A stretch of DNA of 57,039 bases from Candidatus Zambryskibacteria bacterium RIFCSPLOWO2_02_FULL_51_21 (GTDB lineage: Bacteria; Patescibacteriota; Minisyncoccia; Phycocordibacterales; Zambryskibacteraceae): positions 336,533-393,571 of the forward strand of contig MHWQ01000002.1 in the NCBI GenBank assembly GCA_001824255.1, written 5' to 3'. Under the pieces are notes generated by a model. It had not been told where the DNA came from. It saw nothing but the letters and a program-made list of their open reading frames with translations, and ran no database searches. The position numbers were made by a program, and so were the translations under genes. Below, piece after piece: positions 15,601-25,012 of the stretch; the stretch's first letter is position 1, and each line of letters opens with the position of its first letter.

Positions 15601-15629
15601 ATAGTAAAGGGAAACGTGGCTACGGTCAA
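15601..15629 (-). promoter_or_regulatory. Promoter of the 98-aa orphan gene
   Basis: TTGACC (15624-15629), 17-base spacer, TACTAT (15601-15606), just past the rplB stop. Confidence 0.7.
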
Positions 15630-15630
15630 A

Positions 15631-16470
15631 CTATTTCTTGCCAACCCTTCTGCGGTTGACGATAAACTTGTTTGAATATTTCTTCGAACGGCGGGACTTC
15701 TGGCCCTTGCCGGTCGGCTTGCCGTAGATGGAAATGGCGCGGCGGCGGCCCCGGCCCTGTCTGCCTTCGCCTCCGCCGTGCGGATGGTCCACCGGGTTCA
15801 TGGCCGTGCCGCGGACGGTCGGACGGATGCCGAGCCAGCGATTTCGTCCGGCCTTGCCGATTTTCACCAGCCTGTTTTCATTATTGGAAACTTCGCCTAT
15901 AGTCGCCCAGGCGTTCACGGGAACTTTTCTCACTTCGGTCGAAGGCAATTTTATATCCACATAGCCGCCGTCCTTGGCGAGAATCTCGGCATAATCGCCG
16001 CCGGAGCGGGCGAGCTTCGCCCCGCCGCCCTGCTTGAGCTCGATGTTGTAGACGAAAGTGCCCACCAACATGTTGCCCAGAGGCATCCTATTGCCGGGAA
16101 TCATCGGTGCCTTGTCGGAGACGACGTTCTCGTCGCCAACCTGCGCCGTATTGTGAAGGAGAACATAGCGCTTCTCGCCATCCTTGTACTGGGCCAGTCC
16201 GATGAAGCCGGAGCGGTTCGGGTCGTACTCAACGGTTTTTACGACAAATGGCACATCGCGCTTGTCGAAGAGGAAGTCAATCGCGCGGAAAAGCCGCTTG
16301 TGTCCGCCGCCCTTGTGGCGGGTAGTGACGCGGCCGGTGTTATTGCGCCCGTTACCTCTGGAAAAACCTTTGGTCAAAGATTTTTCCGGTTCATTGGTCG
16401 TCACGAACTGCCGGTAGTTGATGCCGGACATATTGCGTCGCGATTTGGTTGTGGGCTTGTAGTGTTTCAT
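15631..16470 (-). CDS. rplB: 50S ribosomal protein L2 (uL2)
   Basis: 279 aa, full length. MNPVDHPHGGGEGRQGRGR contains the conserved histidine loop near the peptidyl transferase centre. Last gene of the upper S10 block; rpsS does not follow. Confidence 0.97.
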   Translation of the reverse strand: MKHYKPTTKSRRNMSGINYRQFVTTNEPEKSLTKGFSRGNGRNNTGRVTTRHKGGGHKRLFRAIDFLFDKRDVPFVVKTVEYDPNRSGFIGLAQYKDGEKRYVLLHNTAQVGDENVVSDKAPMIPGNRMPLGNMLVGTFVYNIELKQGGGAKLARSGGDYAEILAKDGGYVDIKLPSTEVRKVPVNAWATIGEVSNNENRLVKIGKAGRNRWLGIRPTVRGTAMNPVDHPHGGGEGRQGRGRRRAISIYGKPTGKGQKSRRSKKYSNKFIVNRRRVGKK

Positions 16471-16764
16471 TTAAATCAATTCTATTTTGTCGCCTTTTTT
16501 CAGTTCGACGTAAGCCTTCTTGACCGCGCTTTTTTCTCCCCGCTTGCCGCGGACGAAGACTTTCTTCGCCTTCATGTTCACGATTCTTACGCCGGTAGGC
16601 GTTACCTTATACGCTTCTCTCACCGAAGCGGCCACCGAGGCTTTGGTTGCTGACGGGGCGACTTCGAAGACGTAGACATTCGACTTGTCGGCGGAGATGG
16701 CGGCCTTCTCGGTAATGCGCGGGCCATAGAGCACGTTATTCGGCTTGAGATTAAGCTTTGACAT
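16471..16764 (-). CDS. rplW: 50S ribosomal protein L23 (uL23)
   Basis: 97 aa; VLYGPRITEKAAISADKSNVYVFEV and the VRIVNMKAKKVFVRG hairpin (given in part) fit L23, which binds at the exit tunnel and docks trigger factor and SRP. Directly abuts rplB and overlaps rplD by 14 bases. Confidence 0.95.
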   Translation of the reverse strand: MSKLNLKPNNVLYGPRITEKAAISADKSNVYVFEVAPSATKASVAASVREAYKVTPTGVRIVNMKAKKVFVRGKRGEKSAVKKAYVELKKGDKIELI

Positions 16765-17419
16765 TTTGGTTTCTTGTCTTCTTCATCTTGGGGAGTGCCC
16801 CCAACGCCCTTTCCGGATTCTCAATCATCAGATATTTGTACTGGAGAAGAGTGATGGGGTCGAGATTTCTCGCCTCAAGCACCTCCACGTTGCCGAGATT
16901 GCCGAAGGCTTTCTTCGCATCGGTGTTATTGGCCGAGAGAGCGATAGCCAGGGCATTCTTCCTCTTCGAGAAGACATGCTCGAAGTTCTTAAGCGCCTTT
17001 ACCGCGGCGCGAGTCTTCCCCTCCGGCAGAGAGAGGGCGTCGACGAAGAGGATTTCTCCGTCGCGGTTCTTCTGCGCGAGTATCGTGTAGAGCGCCTTGA
17101 CACGCATACTCTTCGAAACGGTGCGCTCGAAGTTCTTGTCGTTCCTCGGACCGTGAGTAACGCCTCCACCGACCCAGATGGGGCTCCTGGTCGAACCGTG
17201 GCGAGCGCGGCCGGTGCCTTTCTGTTGCCAAGGCTTTCTGCCGCCGCCGCGCACTTCGCCCCTGGTCTTGGTATGAGCGACATTCTTTCTTCGCGAAGAG
17301 AGAATGGAGTCCGCGACCTGCTTCACCAAGTCGGCATTCCAGCGCAAGCCGAAGATACTCTCCGGCAGTTTTACTGTTCCGACCTTCTTGCCTTCCAGAT
17401 TGTGGAGTGCTGATTCCAT
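16751..17419 (-). CDS. rplD: 50S ribosomal protein L4 (uL4)
   Basis: 222 aa from [14 protein letters not shown]; an upstream in-frame start would run into rpl[22 protein letters not shown] is the tunnel-lining loop and [12 protein letters not shown] follows. Full length. Confidence 0.96.
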   Translation of the reverse strand: MESALHNLEGKKVGTVKLPESIFGLRWNADLVKQVADSILSSRRKNVAHTKTRGEVRGGGRKPWQQKGTGRARHGSTRSPIWVGGGVTHGPRNDKNFERTVSKSMRVKALYTILAQKNRDGEILFVDALSLPEGKTRAAVKALKNFEHVFSKRKNALAIALSANNTDAKKAFGNLGNVEVLEARNLDPITLLQYKYLMIENPERALGALPKMKKTRNQNVKA

Positions 17420-17420
17420 G

Positions 17421-17843
17421 TTATTTCTTGATTTCCACGAGCGAACCCCTTCGTCCCGGCACGGCACCCTTGATGTAGATTTCCTTCGACTCGGGGACGA
17501 CCATCACAACCTTGAGATTCTTGACGGTGACCCGGTCGCCGCCCATGCGCCCTGCCATGCGCATGCCCTTGGCCACGCGGCCTCCAGCGCGTCCGCCGCC
17601 GCCGATGGAGCCCGCCTCGCGCTCGCTGTGCTTCTGGCCGTGGGAGCGTCTGCCTCCCTTGAAGCCGTGACGCTTGACCACGCCCTGAAAGCCCTTGCCC
17701 TTCGAAATTCCGCTGACGGTGATGTTATCACCGTCAGCGAGCTTCGACAGGTCTTCCTCGTTAATAGCCATGACCAAGGTTACCGGCACGGCTTCGCCTG
17801 ATGCAAGGAACATTTGGGTCATGTTTATTTTCTTGGCTTTCAT
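17421..17843 (-). CDS. rplC: 50S ribosomal protein L3 (uL3), internally shortened
   Basis: 140 aa, compared with about 205-215 for bacterial L3. The N-terminus ([17 protein letters not shown]) runs into the [19 protein letters not shown] central loop after only about 20 residues, so roughly 60-70 residues that usually lie between are missing. The C-terminal part ([31 protein letters not shown]) is intact. The reading frame is open throughout, so this is a compact protein rather than a broken gene. ATGA overlap with rpsJ. Confidence 0.9.
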   Translation of the reverse strand: MKAKKINMTQMFLASGEAVPVTLVMAINEEDLSKLADGDNITVSGISKGKGFQGVVKRHGFKGGRRSHGQKHSEREAGSIGGGGRAGGRVAKGMRMAGRMGGDRVTVKNLKVVMVVPESKEIYIKGAVPGRRGSLVEIKK

Positions 17844-18205
17844 ATCATTTTCACGTCGATGTTCACTCCCGAAGGCAGGGACATGTTGGTCAATGCCTCG
17901 ATAACCTTAGCGGAAGGATTCACTATGTCGATGAGCCGCTTGTGGATTCGCATTTCGAATTGTTCTCGCGCATTCTTGTACACGAACGCCGCGCGGTTCA
18001 CCGTATAGATTTTCTTCTCGGTTGGAAGGGGTATCGGGCCCTCAATCTTCGCGTCGTAGCGCAGGGCGGTATCGATGATTTGCTTGACCGAAAGGTCGAG
18101 AATCTTCGATTCGTAAGCCTGCACGCGTATGCGCAGCCTGGAAGATGCCTCTTCTACCGAAGCTTTTTTTGAAGCTCTTTTCTTGGAAGGAACGGCTTTT
18201 GCCAT
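17840..18205 (-). CDS. rpsJ: 30S ribosomal protein S10 (uS10)
   Basis: 121 aa. A Lys/Ala/Ser-rich extension of about 20 residues precedes the usual [15 protein letters not shown] start; [16 protein letters not shown] follows. S10 is also NusE in antitermination. Its ATG follows the tuf stop with no gap. Confidence 0.96.
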   Translation of the reverse strand: MAKAVPSKKRASKKASVEEASSRLRIRVQAYESKILDLSVKQIIDTALRYDAKIEGPIPLPTEKKIYTVNRAAFVYKNAREQFEMRIHKRLIDIVNPSAKVIEALTNMSLPSGVNIDVKMI

Positions 18206-19396
18206 TTACTTGATTATTTTAGTCACAACGCCCGCGCCCACAGTCTTGCCTCCTTCTCGGATGGCGAAGCGCTGCTGCTCTTCGAGGGCGACTGGTGCCA
18301 CGAGTTTGACCGTGAAGGTCGCCGTGTCGCCCGGCATGACCATCTCAACGCCCTCGGCGAGTGCGACCTCTCCGGTAACGTCGGTGGTTCGGATGTAGAA
18401 CTGCGGCTTGTAACCGGTGAAGAACGGCGTGTGTCGTCCGCCTTCCTCCTTCTTCAAGACGTACACTTCTGCAGTGAAGTCGGTGTGAGGAGTCACAGAG
18501 CCAGGCTTGGCGAGCACCTGGCCGCGGTGAAGGTCTTCCTTCTTGGTGCCGCGGAGAAGCACTCCGGCGTTGTCACCGGCCTGTCCCTCGGAGAGAGATT
18601 TGTTGAACATTTCGATGCCGGTCACGACCGTCTTGGTCGTATCCTTGATACCGATAATCTCAACTTCTTCGCCGACCTTCACCACGCCTCTTTCAATTCT
18701 GCCCGTTACCACCGTGCCTCGGCCTTCAATCGAGAATATGTCCTCGATAGGCATGAGGAAGGGTTTGTCGAGTTCGCGAACCGGCTGAGGGATGTAGGTG
18801 TCGAGAGCGTCCGTCAATTCAAGAATCTTCTTCGACCACTCGTCGTCGATGCCGGTGGCCTCAAGAGCCTTGAGAGCCGAGCCGCGGATGACCGGGGCAT
18901 TCTTGCCGTCGAACTCATACTTGTCGAGGAGGTCTCTCACCTCTTCTTCGACAAGGTCGATAAGTTCCTTGTCTCCTACCATGTCGCACTTGTTGAGGAA
19001 GACCACAACCTTCGGCACTCCGACCTGCTTTGCCAATAGGATGTGCTCGCGGGTCTGGGGCATCACGCCGTCAGTCGCGGCAACCACGAGGATGGCTCCG
19101 TCCATCTGGGCGGCGCCGGTAATCATGTTCTTGATGTAGTCGGCGTGTCCGGGAGCGTCAACGTGCGCATAGTGGCGCGCGTCGGTCGCGTATTCGGAGT
19201 GAGAGAGAGCAATCGTTATGCCTCGGGCCTTCTCCTCCGGAGAGTTGTCAATCTGGTCGACGCCCTTGACGGTCGCCTCCTTGCCAGCGCGGTGAAGCAC
19301 GTTCAGGATGGCGGCGGTAAGAGTCGTTTTGCCGTGGTCGACGTGGCCGATGGTGCCTACGTTGACGTGCGGCTTGCTTCTGTCGAATTCTGCCAT
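18206..19396 (-). CDS. tuf: Elongation factor Tu
   Basis: 396 aa GTPase delivering aminoacyl-tRNA. G1 GHVDHGKTT (19-27 region), G3 [13 protein letters not shown]4 NKCDM, then domains II and III ending [15 protein letters not shown]. First gene of the tuf-rpsJ-rplCDWB transcript, with a long untranslated leader. Confidence 0.98.
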   Translation of the reverse strand: MAEFDRSKPHVNVGTIGHVDHGKTTLTAAILNVLHRAGKEATVKGVDQIDNSPEEKARGITIALSHSEYATDARHYAHVDAPGHADYIKNMITGAAQMDGAILVVAATDGVMPQTREHILLAKQVGVPKVVVFLNKCDMVGDKELIDLVEEEVRDLLDKYEFDGKNAPVIRGSALKALEATGIDDEWSKKILELTDALDTYIPQPVRELDKPFLMPIEDIFSIEGRGTVVTGRIERGVVKVGEEVEIIGIKDTTKTVVTGIEMFNKSLSEGQAGDNAGVLLRGTKKEDLHRGQVLAKPGSVTPHTDFTAEVYVLKKEEGGRHTPFFTGYKPQFYIRTTDVTGEVALAEGVEMVMPGDTATFTVKLVAPVALEEQQRFAIREGGKTVGAGVVTKIIK

Positions 19397-19560
19397 TTTA
19401 TTTGTAAGTTATTTCTAAAGTTAATTGGTCAATTTTTGTTTCCAAAAACAAAGAAAGCGCGCGAGAACCATTGCTTTCTCCGGTTCTGGAAGCGCGTCAT
19501 AAAAGTGCGATACCTTATTGAGAGGATCTCAAAGAGCATGGCACTTATAGACGTAAGCGC
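19397..19560 (-). promoter_or_regulatory. Long untranslated leader of tuf
   Basis: About 160 bases between the promoter and tuf contain no supported gene. TTTGTTT/AAACAAA can form a hairpin at about 19435-19455. In a genome where many genes look leaderless, a long leader suggests regulation, but no known family is recognised. Confidence 0.4.
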
Positions 19561-19561
19561 C

Positions 19562-19590
19562 ATAGTATAGAAAAGGCCTAAAAATGTAAA
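19562..19590 (-). promoter_or_regulatory. tuf: Promoter of the tuf-rplB transcript
   Basis: TTTACA (19585-19590), 17-base spacer, TACTAT (19562-19567) on minus. The -35 abuts the terminator of the upstream orphan gene. Same layout as the rpsS promoter. Confidence 0.65.
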
Positions 19591-19613
19591 GGGCAGGACC
19601 TTTGGTCCTGCCC
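19591..19613 (-). terminator. Terminator of the 150-aa orphan gene
   Basis: GGGCAGGACC and GGTCCTGCCC arms around TTT; TTTACATTTTT follows on the minus strand. Confidence 0.8.
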
Positions 19614-19629
19614 TGCCGTGCTGCCCCGA

Positions 19630-20082
19630 CTAGAAATCCTTCTTCAGGACCTTCCGTACGAGTCCCTCGAGGGTCTCCGGCGTATTGACGTCGTCGTACC
19701 TCTGGGGGAGGAATACCTCCCCCGGCAACGAGGGTATTGGCTCGGTCAGCCTTGAACGGGGGTCCATGGCCTCGCCAAGGCGGAAGGTGACCTCCCGGAA
19801 CCGCCGGTTCTCTCCCTGCAGACGCTCGATGTGGTCACGCTGGTTTTTCTCCCGGACGGCGGATTCTGCCGCCAGCTCCGCGAACTTTTCTGGCGTGAGC
19901 GGAAAGTGTGGCTTGTCGTACTCCGCGCCGCCGGTTGCCTGCCAGAGCGCCGTGGCACTCTCTTCAACCGCTTTCTGCCAGGCCGCGTTCTCGGCCTGCG
20001 TACGCTGGGCCTCATATCCCAGCAACGCCAGGCCGCCGAACCACGCGAGCACGAACAACAACGCGAGCAGCCAATTTTTCAT
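19630..20082 (-). CDS. Orphan membrane-anchored coiled-coil protein, 150 aa
   Basis: N-terminal hydrophobic helix (about residues 4-24) acts as signal anchor, then Ala/Glu-rich helical region with probable coiled coil (about 60-100) and a Pro-containing tail. AAGGAG lies six bases before the ATG; a TTGACT-17-TATAAT promoter (20129-20157) and a terminator complete the unit. Lies between fusA and tuf. Function unknown. Confidence 0.6.
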   Translation of the reverse strand: MKNWLLALLFVLAWFGGLALLGYEAQRTQAENAAWQKAVEESATALWQATGGAEYDKPHFPLTPEKFAELAAESAVREKNQRDHIERLQGENRRFREVTFRLGEAMDPRSRLTEPIPSLPGEVFLPQRYDDVNTPETLEGLVRKVLKKDF

Positions 20083-20128
20083 TACATCTCCTTCAGAGGC
20101 AAAGGCCTCAAACCTTCAGTCTTTCTGT

Positions 20129-20157
20129 ATTATACGCCCAAATTTATATAAAGTCAA
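20129..20157 (-). promoter_or_regulatory. Promoter of the 150-aa orphan gene
   Basis: TTGACT (20152-20157) and TATAAT (20129-20134) with a 17-base spacer; ends next to the fusA stop. Confidence 0.75.
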
Positions 20158-20160
20158 GCC

Positions 20161-22299
20161 TTATTTCCCTCCCGTGCGAGCTTCGATGATGCCGGTCGCG
20201 ACGTTGGTTGGCACGACGGCGTAGTGGTCGAATTCCATAGTCGAAGAGCCACGGCCTTCGGTCATTGAGCGCAGGTTTGTGACATAGCCGAACATTTCCG
20301 AGAGAGGTACTTTGGCCCGGACGACTTTCAGGTCGCCGCGGTCCTCCATCGCTTCAATCTGCCCGCGCTTGCCCGAGAGATTGCCGGTAATGTCACCCAT
20401 GAATTTCTCCGGCACCACTACTTCCACTTTCATAATAGGTTCGAGGATGACCGGCCTTGCTTTCTTGGCCGCTTCCTGGAAGGCCTGCGAAGCCGCAATC
20501 TTATACGCGATTTCCGAGGAGTCCACATCGTGATAAGAACCGTAGTTAAGCTCGGCGGAAATGTCGGTCATCTTGTAACCGGCGAGAATGCCTCTGTCCA
20601 TCGCTTCTTTAATACCCTTCTCAACGGCAGGGATAAATTCCTGAGGGATAACACCTCCTTTGATCGCGTCGATGAATTCGAATCCGGGCTCTCTGTGCGC
20701 GTTCTTCGGCACCTTCTCCTCCGGATCATAGTGAGGAAGCGGCTTAATCTTAATCTTGACGTGACCGTATTGGCCCTTGCCTCCCGTCTGCTTGATGTAT
20801 TTGTTCTCGACTTCCGCTTCGCCCTGGATGGTTTCTTTGTAAGCGACCTGCGGCTTGCCGACGTTTGCTTCGACGCTGAATTCGCGCTTCATGCGGTCGA
20901 CGATAATTTCCAAGTGCAGCTCGCCCATGCCCATGATAACCGTCTCGCCCGTGTCAGCATCGGACTTGATGCGGAAGGTCGGGTCCTCGTCGGAGAGACG
21001 CTTGAGCGCCATACCCATCTTCTCCTGGTCGGCCTTGGTCTTCGGCTCAATGCGAAGCGAGATAACCGGTTCAGGAAACTTAATCTGGTCGAGAGCGATG
21101 GGATTGGCTTCATCACAGAAAGTATGCGAGGTTTTGGCATCCTTGAGACCCACCGCGGCGGCAATTTCTCCGGCGAAAACTTTTTTCACATCCTCTCTTT
21201 TGTCTGCCTGCAGACGCACGATGCGGCCGAGGCGCTCCTTGGTGCCAGTAGTGGAATTATAAATATAGGTGCCCGCCTCAATTGTGCCGGAATAGACGCG
21301 GAAGAAAGTCAACTGGCCGACGAAGGGGTCTGCTTGGAGCTTGAAGGCGAGCGCGGCAAAAGGCTCTTCATCTGATGCGTGGCGCACCACCTCTTCTCCG
21401 GTATCAGGATGAGTGCCTTTGACCGGCGGGATGTCTAGAGGAGAAGGCAGGTAGTCGACAACGGCATCGAGAACAAGCTGAACGCCCTTGTTCTTGAGCG
21501 CGGAGCCGGTCATAACCGGGAAAATTTTGTTTTCTATAACAGCTTTGCGGAGAACACGCTTCAAATCTTCAAGCGTCGCTTCCTTGCCTTCGAGATAATC
21601 ATTCATCATCGCTTCGTCGTTCTCGACGATGCGCTCGACCAGGTCGTGACGATATTTCTGCGCTTGCTCCTTCAAACTCTCGGGAATTTCCTTCTCTACC
21701 ACCTGGTTGCCCATGTTGCCCTCGAAGTAGTAGGCCTTCATCTTCAAAAGGTCGACGACGCCCTCATGGTGGTCTTCTTCGCCGATGGGAATCTGCAGGC
21801 GAACGGCTTTCTTGGAGAGGCGATTCAGGATGGATTGATACGAACGCTCAAAGGAAGCGCCGGTTCTGTCGAGTTTGTTGATGAAGCAGATGCGGGGCAC
21901 CTGCGCCTCTTCCGCGTAACGCCAGTTGGTCTCAGACTGCGGCTCAACACCAGCAACACCGTCGAAGACGACGACGGCACCATCGAGGACGCGGAGCGAG
22001 CGCTTCACCTCCACGGTAAAGTCGATGTGGCCGGGCGTGTCGATGATATTGAAGCGATACTTATCACCGCCATAGGATGGGGCCCAGAAGCAAGTGATAG
22101 CGGCGGCGGTGATGGTGATGCCGCGCTCTCTCTCTTGTTCCATCCAGTCGGTCGTGGTATCACCCTCGTGCACTTCGCCGATTTTGTGCTGGCTGCCGGT
22201 ATAGAAAAGGACGCGCTCGGAAGTGGTGGTCTTCCCCGCGTCAATGTGCGCGATGATGCCGAAGTTCCTGACTTTTTCCAGCGGATAATCTCGTTGCAT
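20161..22299 (-). CDS. fusA: Elongation factor G
   Basis: 712 aa translocation GTPase: G1 [10 protein letters not shown] (17-26), switch and G3 [13 protein letters not shown]4 NKLDR, then domains II-V with the ending [16 protein letters not shown]. Separated from rpsG by two non-ribosomal genes. A purine-rich AAGGGG precedes the start and TATAGT lies further upstream. Confidence 0.98.
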   Translation of the reverse strand: MQRDYPLEKVRNFGIIAHIDAGKTTTSERVLFYTGSQHKIGEVHEGDTTTDWMEQERERGITITAAAITCFWAPSYGGDKYRFNIIDTPGHIDFTVEVKRSLRVLDGAVVVFDGVAGVEPQSETNWRYAEEAQVPRICFINKLDRTGASFERSYQSILNRLSKKAVRLQIPIGEEDHHEGVVDLLKMKAYYFEGNMGNQVVEKEIPESLKEQAQKYRHDLVERIVENDEAMMNDYLEGKEATLEDLKRVLRKAVIENKIFPVMTGSALKNKGVQLVLDAVVDYLPSPLDIPPVKGTHPDTGEEVVRHASDEEPFAALAFKLQADPFVGQLTFFRVYSGTIEAGTYIYNSTTGTKERLGRIVRLQADKREDVKKVFAGEIAAAVGLKDAKTSHTFCDEANPIALDQIKFPEPVISLRIEPKTKADQEKMGMALKRLSDEDPTFRIKSDADTGETVIMGMGELHLEIIVDRMKREFSVEANVGKPQVAYKETIQGEAEVENKYIKQTGGKGQYGHVKIKIKPLPHYDPEEKVPKNAHREPGFEFIDAIKGGVIPQEFIPAVEKGIKEAMDRGILAGYKMTDISAELNYGSYHDVDSSEIAYKIAASQAFQEAAKKARPVILEPIMKVEVVVPEKFMGDITGNLSGKRGQIEAMEDRGDLKVVRAKVPLSEMFGYVTNLRSMTEGRGSSTMEFDHYAVVPTNVATGIIEARTGGK

Positions 22300-22356
22300 A
22301 AATAAAACCCCTTAGGGCAAGAAAACTATATATTAATTGTCCTTTTGTTGCAATCT

Positions 22357-22779
22357 TTAAAATCGCAGGAACCAGCCGAGAACTACAAGCCCCAGACCGG
22401 CAAATGTCCAGAACCAGTGGCGGATGAGGAAAGCGAGACCGCTTATGACCTCGTCATAAGCGGAATCGAAGAAACTGACCTTGGATGCCGTACTGGTGCC
22501 GAGAACGCGCGGGGATAAAGAAGAATTTTTATACGACTCGAGATTCCCCGCTACGGACTCCGCTACGGCATCCGCCGCTTCCTTCACTTCATTTATCACC
22601 AGACCGGGCAACTCCTTTGCCCTCTGGGTAAGCTGGCCCCGGATAATTTCCGTTACCGTAGTTTTATCGTCCGGCTCAAGCACTTGCCGGCAGATGGCAG
22701 GCAATAATTCTTCAGCCGAAACTCCGACCGGCGCCGGAAGGATTAAAAAAAGACTGAGGACGAAAATGTTTTTCAACAC
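22357..22779 (-). CDS. Secreted protein with C-terminal membrane helix, 140 aa
   Basis: Signal peptide (about residues 1-21), helical middle with Glu/Ala-rich stretch, and a C-terminal hydrophobic segment (about 118-138). Not recognised as a family. GTG start at 22779 lies exactly six bases after TATAAT (22786-22791). An 11-bp-arm perfect hairpin (22439-22463) lies in the coding region. Placed between rpsG and fusA but with its own promoter. Confidence 0.6.
   Translation of the reverse strand: MLKNIFVLSLFLILPAPVGVSAEELLPAICRQVLEPDDKTTVTEIIRGQLTQRAKELPGLVINEVKEAADAVAESVAGNLESYKNSSLSPRVLGTSTASKVSFFDSAYDEVISGLAFLIRHWFWTFAGLGLVVLGWFLRF
22439..22463. repeat. Perfect inverted repeat in a CDS
   Basis: CCGCTTATGAC and GTCATAAGCGG around CTC, inside the gene at 22357. 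Confidence 0.85.
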
Positions 22780-22785
22780 TCTCTC

Positions 22786-22791
22786 ATTATA
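22786..22791 (-). promoter_or_regulatory. -10 box of the 22357 gene (leaderless)
   Basis: TATAAT six bases before the GTG start at 22779. Confidence 0.6.
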
Positions 22792-22800
22792 AAACGAAAT

Positions 22801-22822
22801 GCCCGGCGCGTAAGCGCCGGGC
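22801..22822 (-). terminator. Terminator of the 81-aa orphan gene
   Basis: GCCCGGCG and CGCCGGGC arms around a six-base loop; on minus it is followed by ATTTCGTTTT, and the -10 of the next gene lies right after. Confidence 0.75.
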
Positions 22823-22844
22823 TTCCAACCTCCACTTGTCCCTG

Positions 22845-23090
22845 TCAGGCCTTCACGATGTCATACGTCGGCCCGCGCTGGCTGAAACATCGCTTCCCTT
22901 CCATATCGGGGAAGAGCATCTTCCAGCCGTCGTACTGGGTCATGTGGGCGAAGGTAACAGTTTCGTTAGTCTCTTCGTCCTTGAGAACGATCTCGGAGCG
23001 CCTGTCCTCGAGCACTACCAGAGGAATGGGGCTCTTCCCCCTGCGTTTCGGCTTCTCGACGAGCTGTACTTTGTCTCCGCACTTAAACAT
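22845..23090 (-). CDS. Orphan hypothetical protein, 81 aa
   Basis: Begins MFKCGDKVQLVEKPKRRG, which resembles a small beta-barrel start (KOW/SH3-like), followed by ETNETVTFAHMTQYDGWK. Not assigned. TTAGGAGG precedes the ATG by six bases and a terminator follows. Inserted between rpsG and fusA. Confidence 0.6.
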   Translation of the reverse strand: MFKCGDKVQLVEKPKRRGKSPIPLVVLEDRRSEIVLKDEETNETVTFAHMTQYDGWKMLFPDMEGKRCFSQRGPTYDIVKA

Positions 23091-23166
23091 GAAAACCTCC
23101 TAATACATCAAATACCCGCTTGAGAAAGAAAACAAGCAAACGGAAGCAAACAAGAAGCACAACCGA

Positions 23167-23637
23167 CTACCAGGCGAAGTGGGCGAAGGCCTTATTCGCT
23201 TCCGCCATCTTATGCATGTTTTCTCTCTTCTTAATAGCTTCGCCTTCGTTGTTTGAAGCAGCGATAATCTCCTCGGCTAGTTTCTCTGCCATGGGCTTGC
23301 CCTTCTTGTGCCTGGCGGCGTCAATTATCCACTTCATGGAGAGGAATTGGCGGCGTTCGGGACGCACTTCGCGGGGCACCTGGTAGTTCGCGCCTCCGAC
23401 TCGGCGACTCCGCACCTCCATCATGGGGCCGGTGTTCTTGAGAGCGGTTTCGAAAATTTCGAGCGGGTTCTCATTCTTGGTCTTCTCTTTTATTTCATTT
23501 AAAGCGGCGTAAACGACCTTCCTCGCGGTCGCCTTCTTGCCTTCCTGCATGACGTAATTCACGAATTTGGTCACTCTCTCGGAATCATAGAGATAATCGG
23601 CTTCTATTTTCGGCTTGGCTTTAAGCTTGCGTCGCAT
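23167..23637 (-). CDS. rpsG: 30S ribosomal protein S7 (uS7)
   Basis: 156 aa; [22 protein letters not shown] and [19 protein letters not shown] are diagnostic, ending with AFAHFAW. Nucleates assembly of the 16S 3' major domain. Its ATG shares one base with the rpsL stop (TAATG). Confidence 0.97.
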   Translation of the reverse strand: MRRKLKAKPKIEADYLYDSERVTKFVNYVMQEGKKATARKVVYAALNEIKEKTKNENPLEIFETALKNTGPMMEVRSRRVGGANYQVPREVRPERRQFLSMKWIIDAARHKKGKPMAEKLAEEIIAASNNEGEAIKKRENMHKMAEANKAFAHFAW

Positions 23638-24047
23638 TATTTTTTAGGCCTTTTCGCGCCATATTGAGACCTTGCCTGCTTTCTTCCCTCAACGCCCGTG
23701 GCATCAAGCACTCCTCGGACTATAGAGTAGCGGAGTCCTACATCCTTGACGCGGCCGCCGCGCACCATGACGACCGAGTGCTCCTGGAGATTGTGGCCGA
23801 TGCCCGGGATGTAGGCCGTAATTTCCTGGCCGTTGGTCAGGCGCACTCTCGCAATCTTTCTGATAGCGGAGTTCGGCTTCTTCGGAGTCTTGGTCGTAAC
23901 CTTGGTGGCCACGCCCCGCTTGAAGGGCGAGTAGTTGAATACGGGGCGATTCTTAAGCGTATTAAACGAGCGCGTCAAAGCGACCGACTTCGATTTGCGG
24001 CGGAAAATCTTCCTCTTTTTCTTTACCAATTGATTGATAGTGGACAT
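23637..24047 (-). CDS. rpsL: 30S ribosomal protein S12 (uS12)
   Basis: 136 aa; [20 protein letters not shown] includes the streptomycin-region lysine, and [15 protein letters not shown] follows. Decoding-centre protein. First gene of the str-type cluster; a CCTGCC-ATT-GGCAGG hairpin lies just upstream. Confidence 0.97.
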   Translation of the reverse strand: MSTINQLVKKKRKIFRRKSKSVALTRSFNTLKNRPVFNYSPFKRGVATKVTTKTPKKPNSAIRKIARVRLTNGQEITAYIPGIGHNLQEHSVVMVRGGRVKDVGLRYSIVRGVLDATGVEGRKQARSQYGAKRPKK

Positions 24048-24054
24048 TTAAAAA

Positions 24055-24069
24055 CCTGCCATTGGCAGG
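24055..24069 (-). promoter_or_regulatory. Small hairpin in the rpsL leader
   Basis: CCTGCC and GGCAGG flank ATT nine bases before the rpsL start. It may be a degenerate relative of the 20-bp palindrome or an unrelated leader structure. Confidence 0.35.
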
Positions 24070-24092
24070 CCAATACTGTACTAAAAGACTGC

Positions 24093-24704
24093 CTAAAATG
24101 CAATACCGGTAATAAGCCGAAAGACAAAAGCGATTACCGGAAAAAGGTATGACCAGAGGAAGAATATGAAAAAGAGCACTAACATTAACCCGTAACGTTC
24201 AAAGAATTGCCTGAATTTGAGCGTATTTTCGGGAAATAGAGCATATAGGAGCTTCGAACCGTCGAGTGGCGCTATGGGTACGAGGTTAAAGATGGCCAGG
24301 ACGATGTTGATGAAAACCACTATGGCCGTAATGGTGACGAAGGACTGGCTCGCCCAGCCCAGAGTGACGCCCGAGCGCAGTATGAAGCCGAAAATCAGAG
24401 CGATGGAGAGATTCGAAATCGGCCCGGCCGCCGCGACAATGGCTTCCGACCAGCGGCCGGGCCTCAAGTTATACGGATTGTACGGCACCGGCTTCGCCCA
24501 GCCGAAGATGAATCCACCTGTCAAATAAGCTATGACCGGCACAACAAAAGAGCCCACCGGGTCGAGGTGCTTTAATGGATTAAGCGTCAGCCGCCCCTGC
24601 CATCTGGCCGTCTCATCACCAAGGTAGCTTGCAGCATAGCCGTGGGAAACCTCATGGATAACAACCGACATTATTAGGATGGCTATTTGAAATACGAATT
24701 CCAT
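24093..24704 (-). CDS. Site-2 protease family intramembrane metalloprotease (M50)
   Basis: 203 aa from MEFVFQ with about five to six membrane segments. The zinc motif HEVSH (about residues 18-22) and the distal NLVPIAPLDGSKLL carrying the third ligand Asp are present. Single M50 domain without PDZ. Substrate unknown; homologues cleave membrane regulators or remnants. The start is six bases after TATACT (24711-24716); divergent from rpmB with a 20-base gap. Confidence 0.85.
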   Translation of the reverse strand: MEFVFQIAILIMSVVIHEVSHGYAASYLGDETARWQGRLTLNPLKHLDPVGSFVVPVIAYLTGGFIFGWAKPVPYNPYNLRPGRWSEAIVAAAGPISNLSIALIFGFILRSGVTLGWASQSFVTITAIVVFINIVLAIFNLVPIAPLDGSKLLYALFPENTLKFRQFFERYGLMLVLFFIFFLWSYLFPVIAFVFRLITGIAF

Positions 24705-24716
24705 TCTGATAGTATA
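24687..24716. promoter_or_regulatory. Overlapping divergent promoters, M50 gene and rpmB
   Basis: Plus: TTGAAA (24687-24692), 17 bases, TAGTAT (24710-24715), rpmB ATG at 24725. Minus: TATACT (24711-24716), six bases before the protease ATG at 24704. The two -10 boxes overlap by five bases. Confidence 0.65.
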
Positions 24717-24724
24717 GCGCAGCA

Positions 24725-24967
24725 ATGGCTAAGACATGCCCAGTTCTACATAAGACGTCTAAGGTCGGCGGCGGATACTCCAACAGGACCCGTGCGACCC
24801 AATTCAACCCCACCGGGATGGTGAGGAAGTACCCCAATTTGCAGAAAAAGCGCATCTACGTCCCGGAATTGAAGAAAACCCTCACTCTCACCCTCTCCAC
24901 CCGCGCCTGGAAAACCATCGCCAAGAACGGCGCCCACTCTGTGCTCAAAAAAGCCGGGGTTATTTAA
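24725..24967 (+). CDS. rpmB: 50S ribosomal protein L28 (bL28)
   Basis: 80 aa; begins MAKTCPVLHKTSKVGGGYSN and includes RIYVPELKKTLTLTLSTRA, typical for L28. The predicted transcript start is only a few bases before the ATG. Confidence 0.94.
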   Translation: MAKTCPVLHKTSKVGGGYSNRTRATQFNPTGMVRKYPNLQKKRIYVPELKKTLTLTLSTRAWKTIAKNGAHSVLKKAGVI

Positions 24968-24986
24968 TAAAAAAGAAAGAGCCGGA
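24961..24986. repeat. Direct repeat A flanking the 25-kb RNA locus
   Basis: 26 bases, 24 identical to 25210-25235; includes the T/A-rich run and AAAGAAAGAGCCGGA, overlapping the terminator's left arm. Confidence 0.75.
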
Positions 24987-25001
24987 ACGTTCCGGCTCTT
25001 T
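24976..25001. terminator. Bidirectional terminator between rpmB and the 25-kb RNA
   Basis: AAAGAGCCGGAA and TTCCGGCTCTTT arms. T runs follow on both strands (TTTTG on plus; TTTCTTTTTTATT on minus), so it can end rpmB and the minus-strand RNA. Confidence 0.85.
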
Positions 25002-25012
25002 TGTGAAAGACG

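Noticed and set aside
17421-17843. Frameshift or pseudogene for rplC
   Set aside because: Continuous frame, intact ends, ATGA coupling with rpsJ and correct spacing to rplD.
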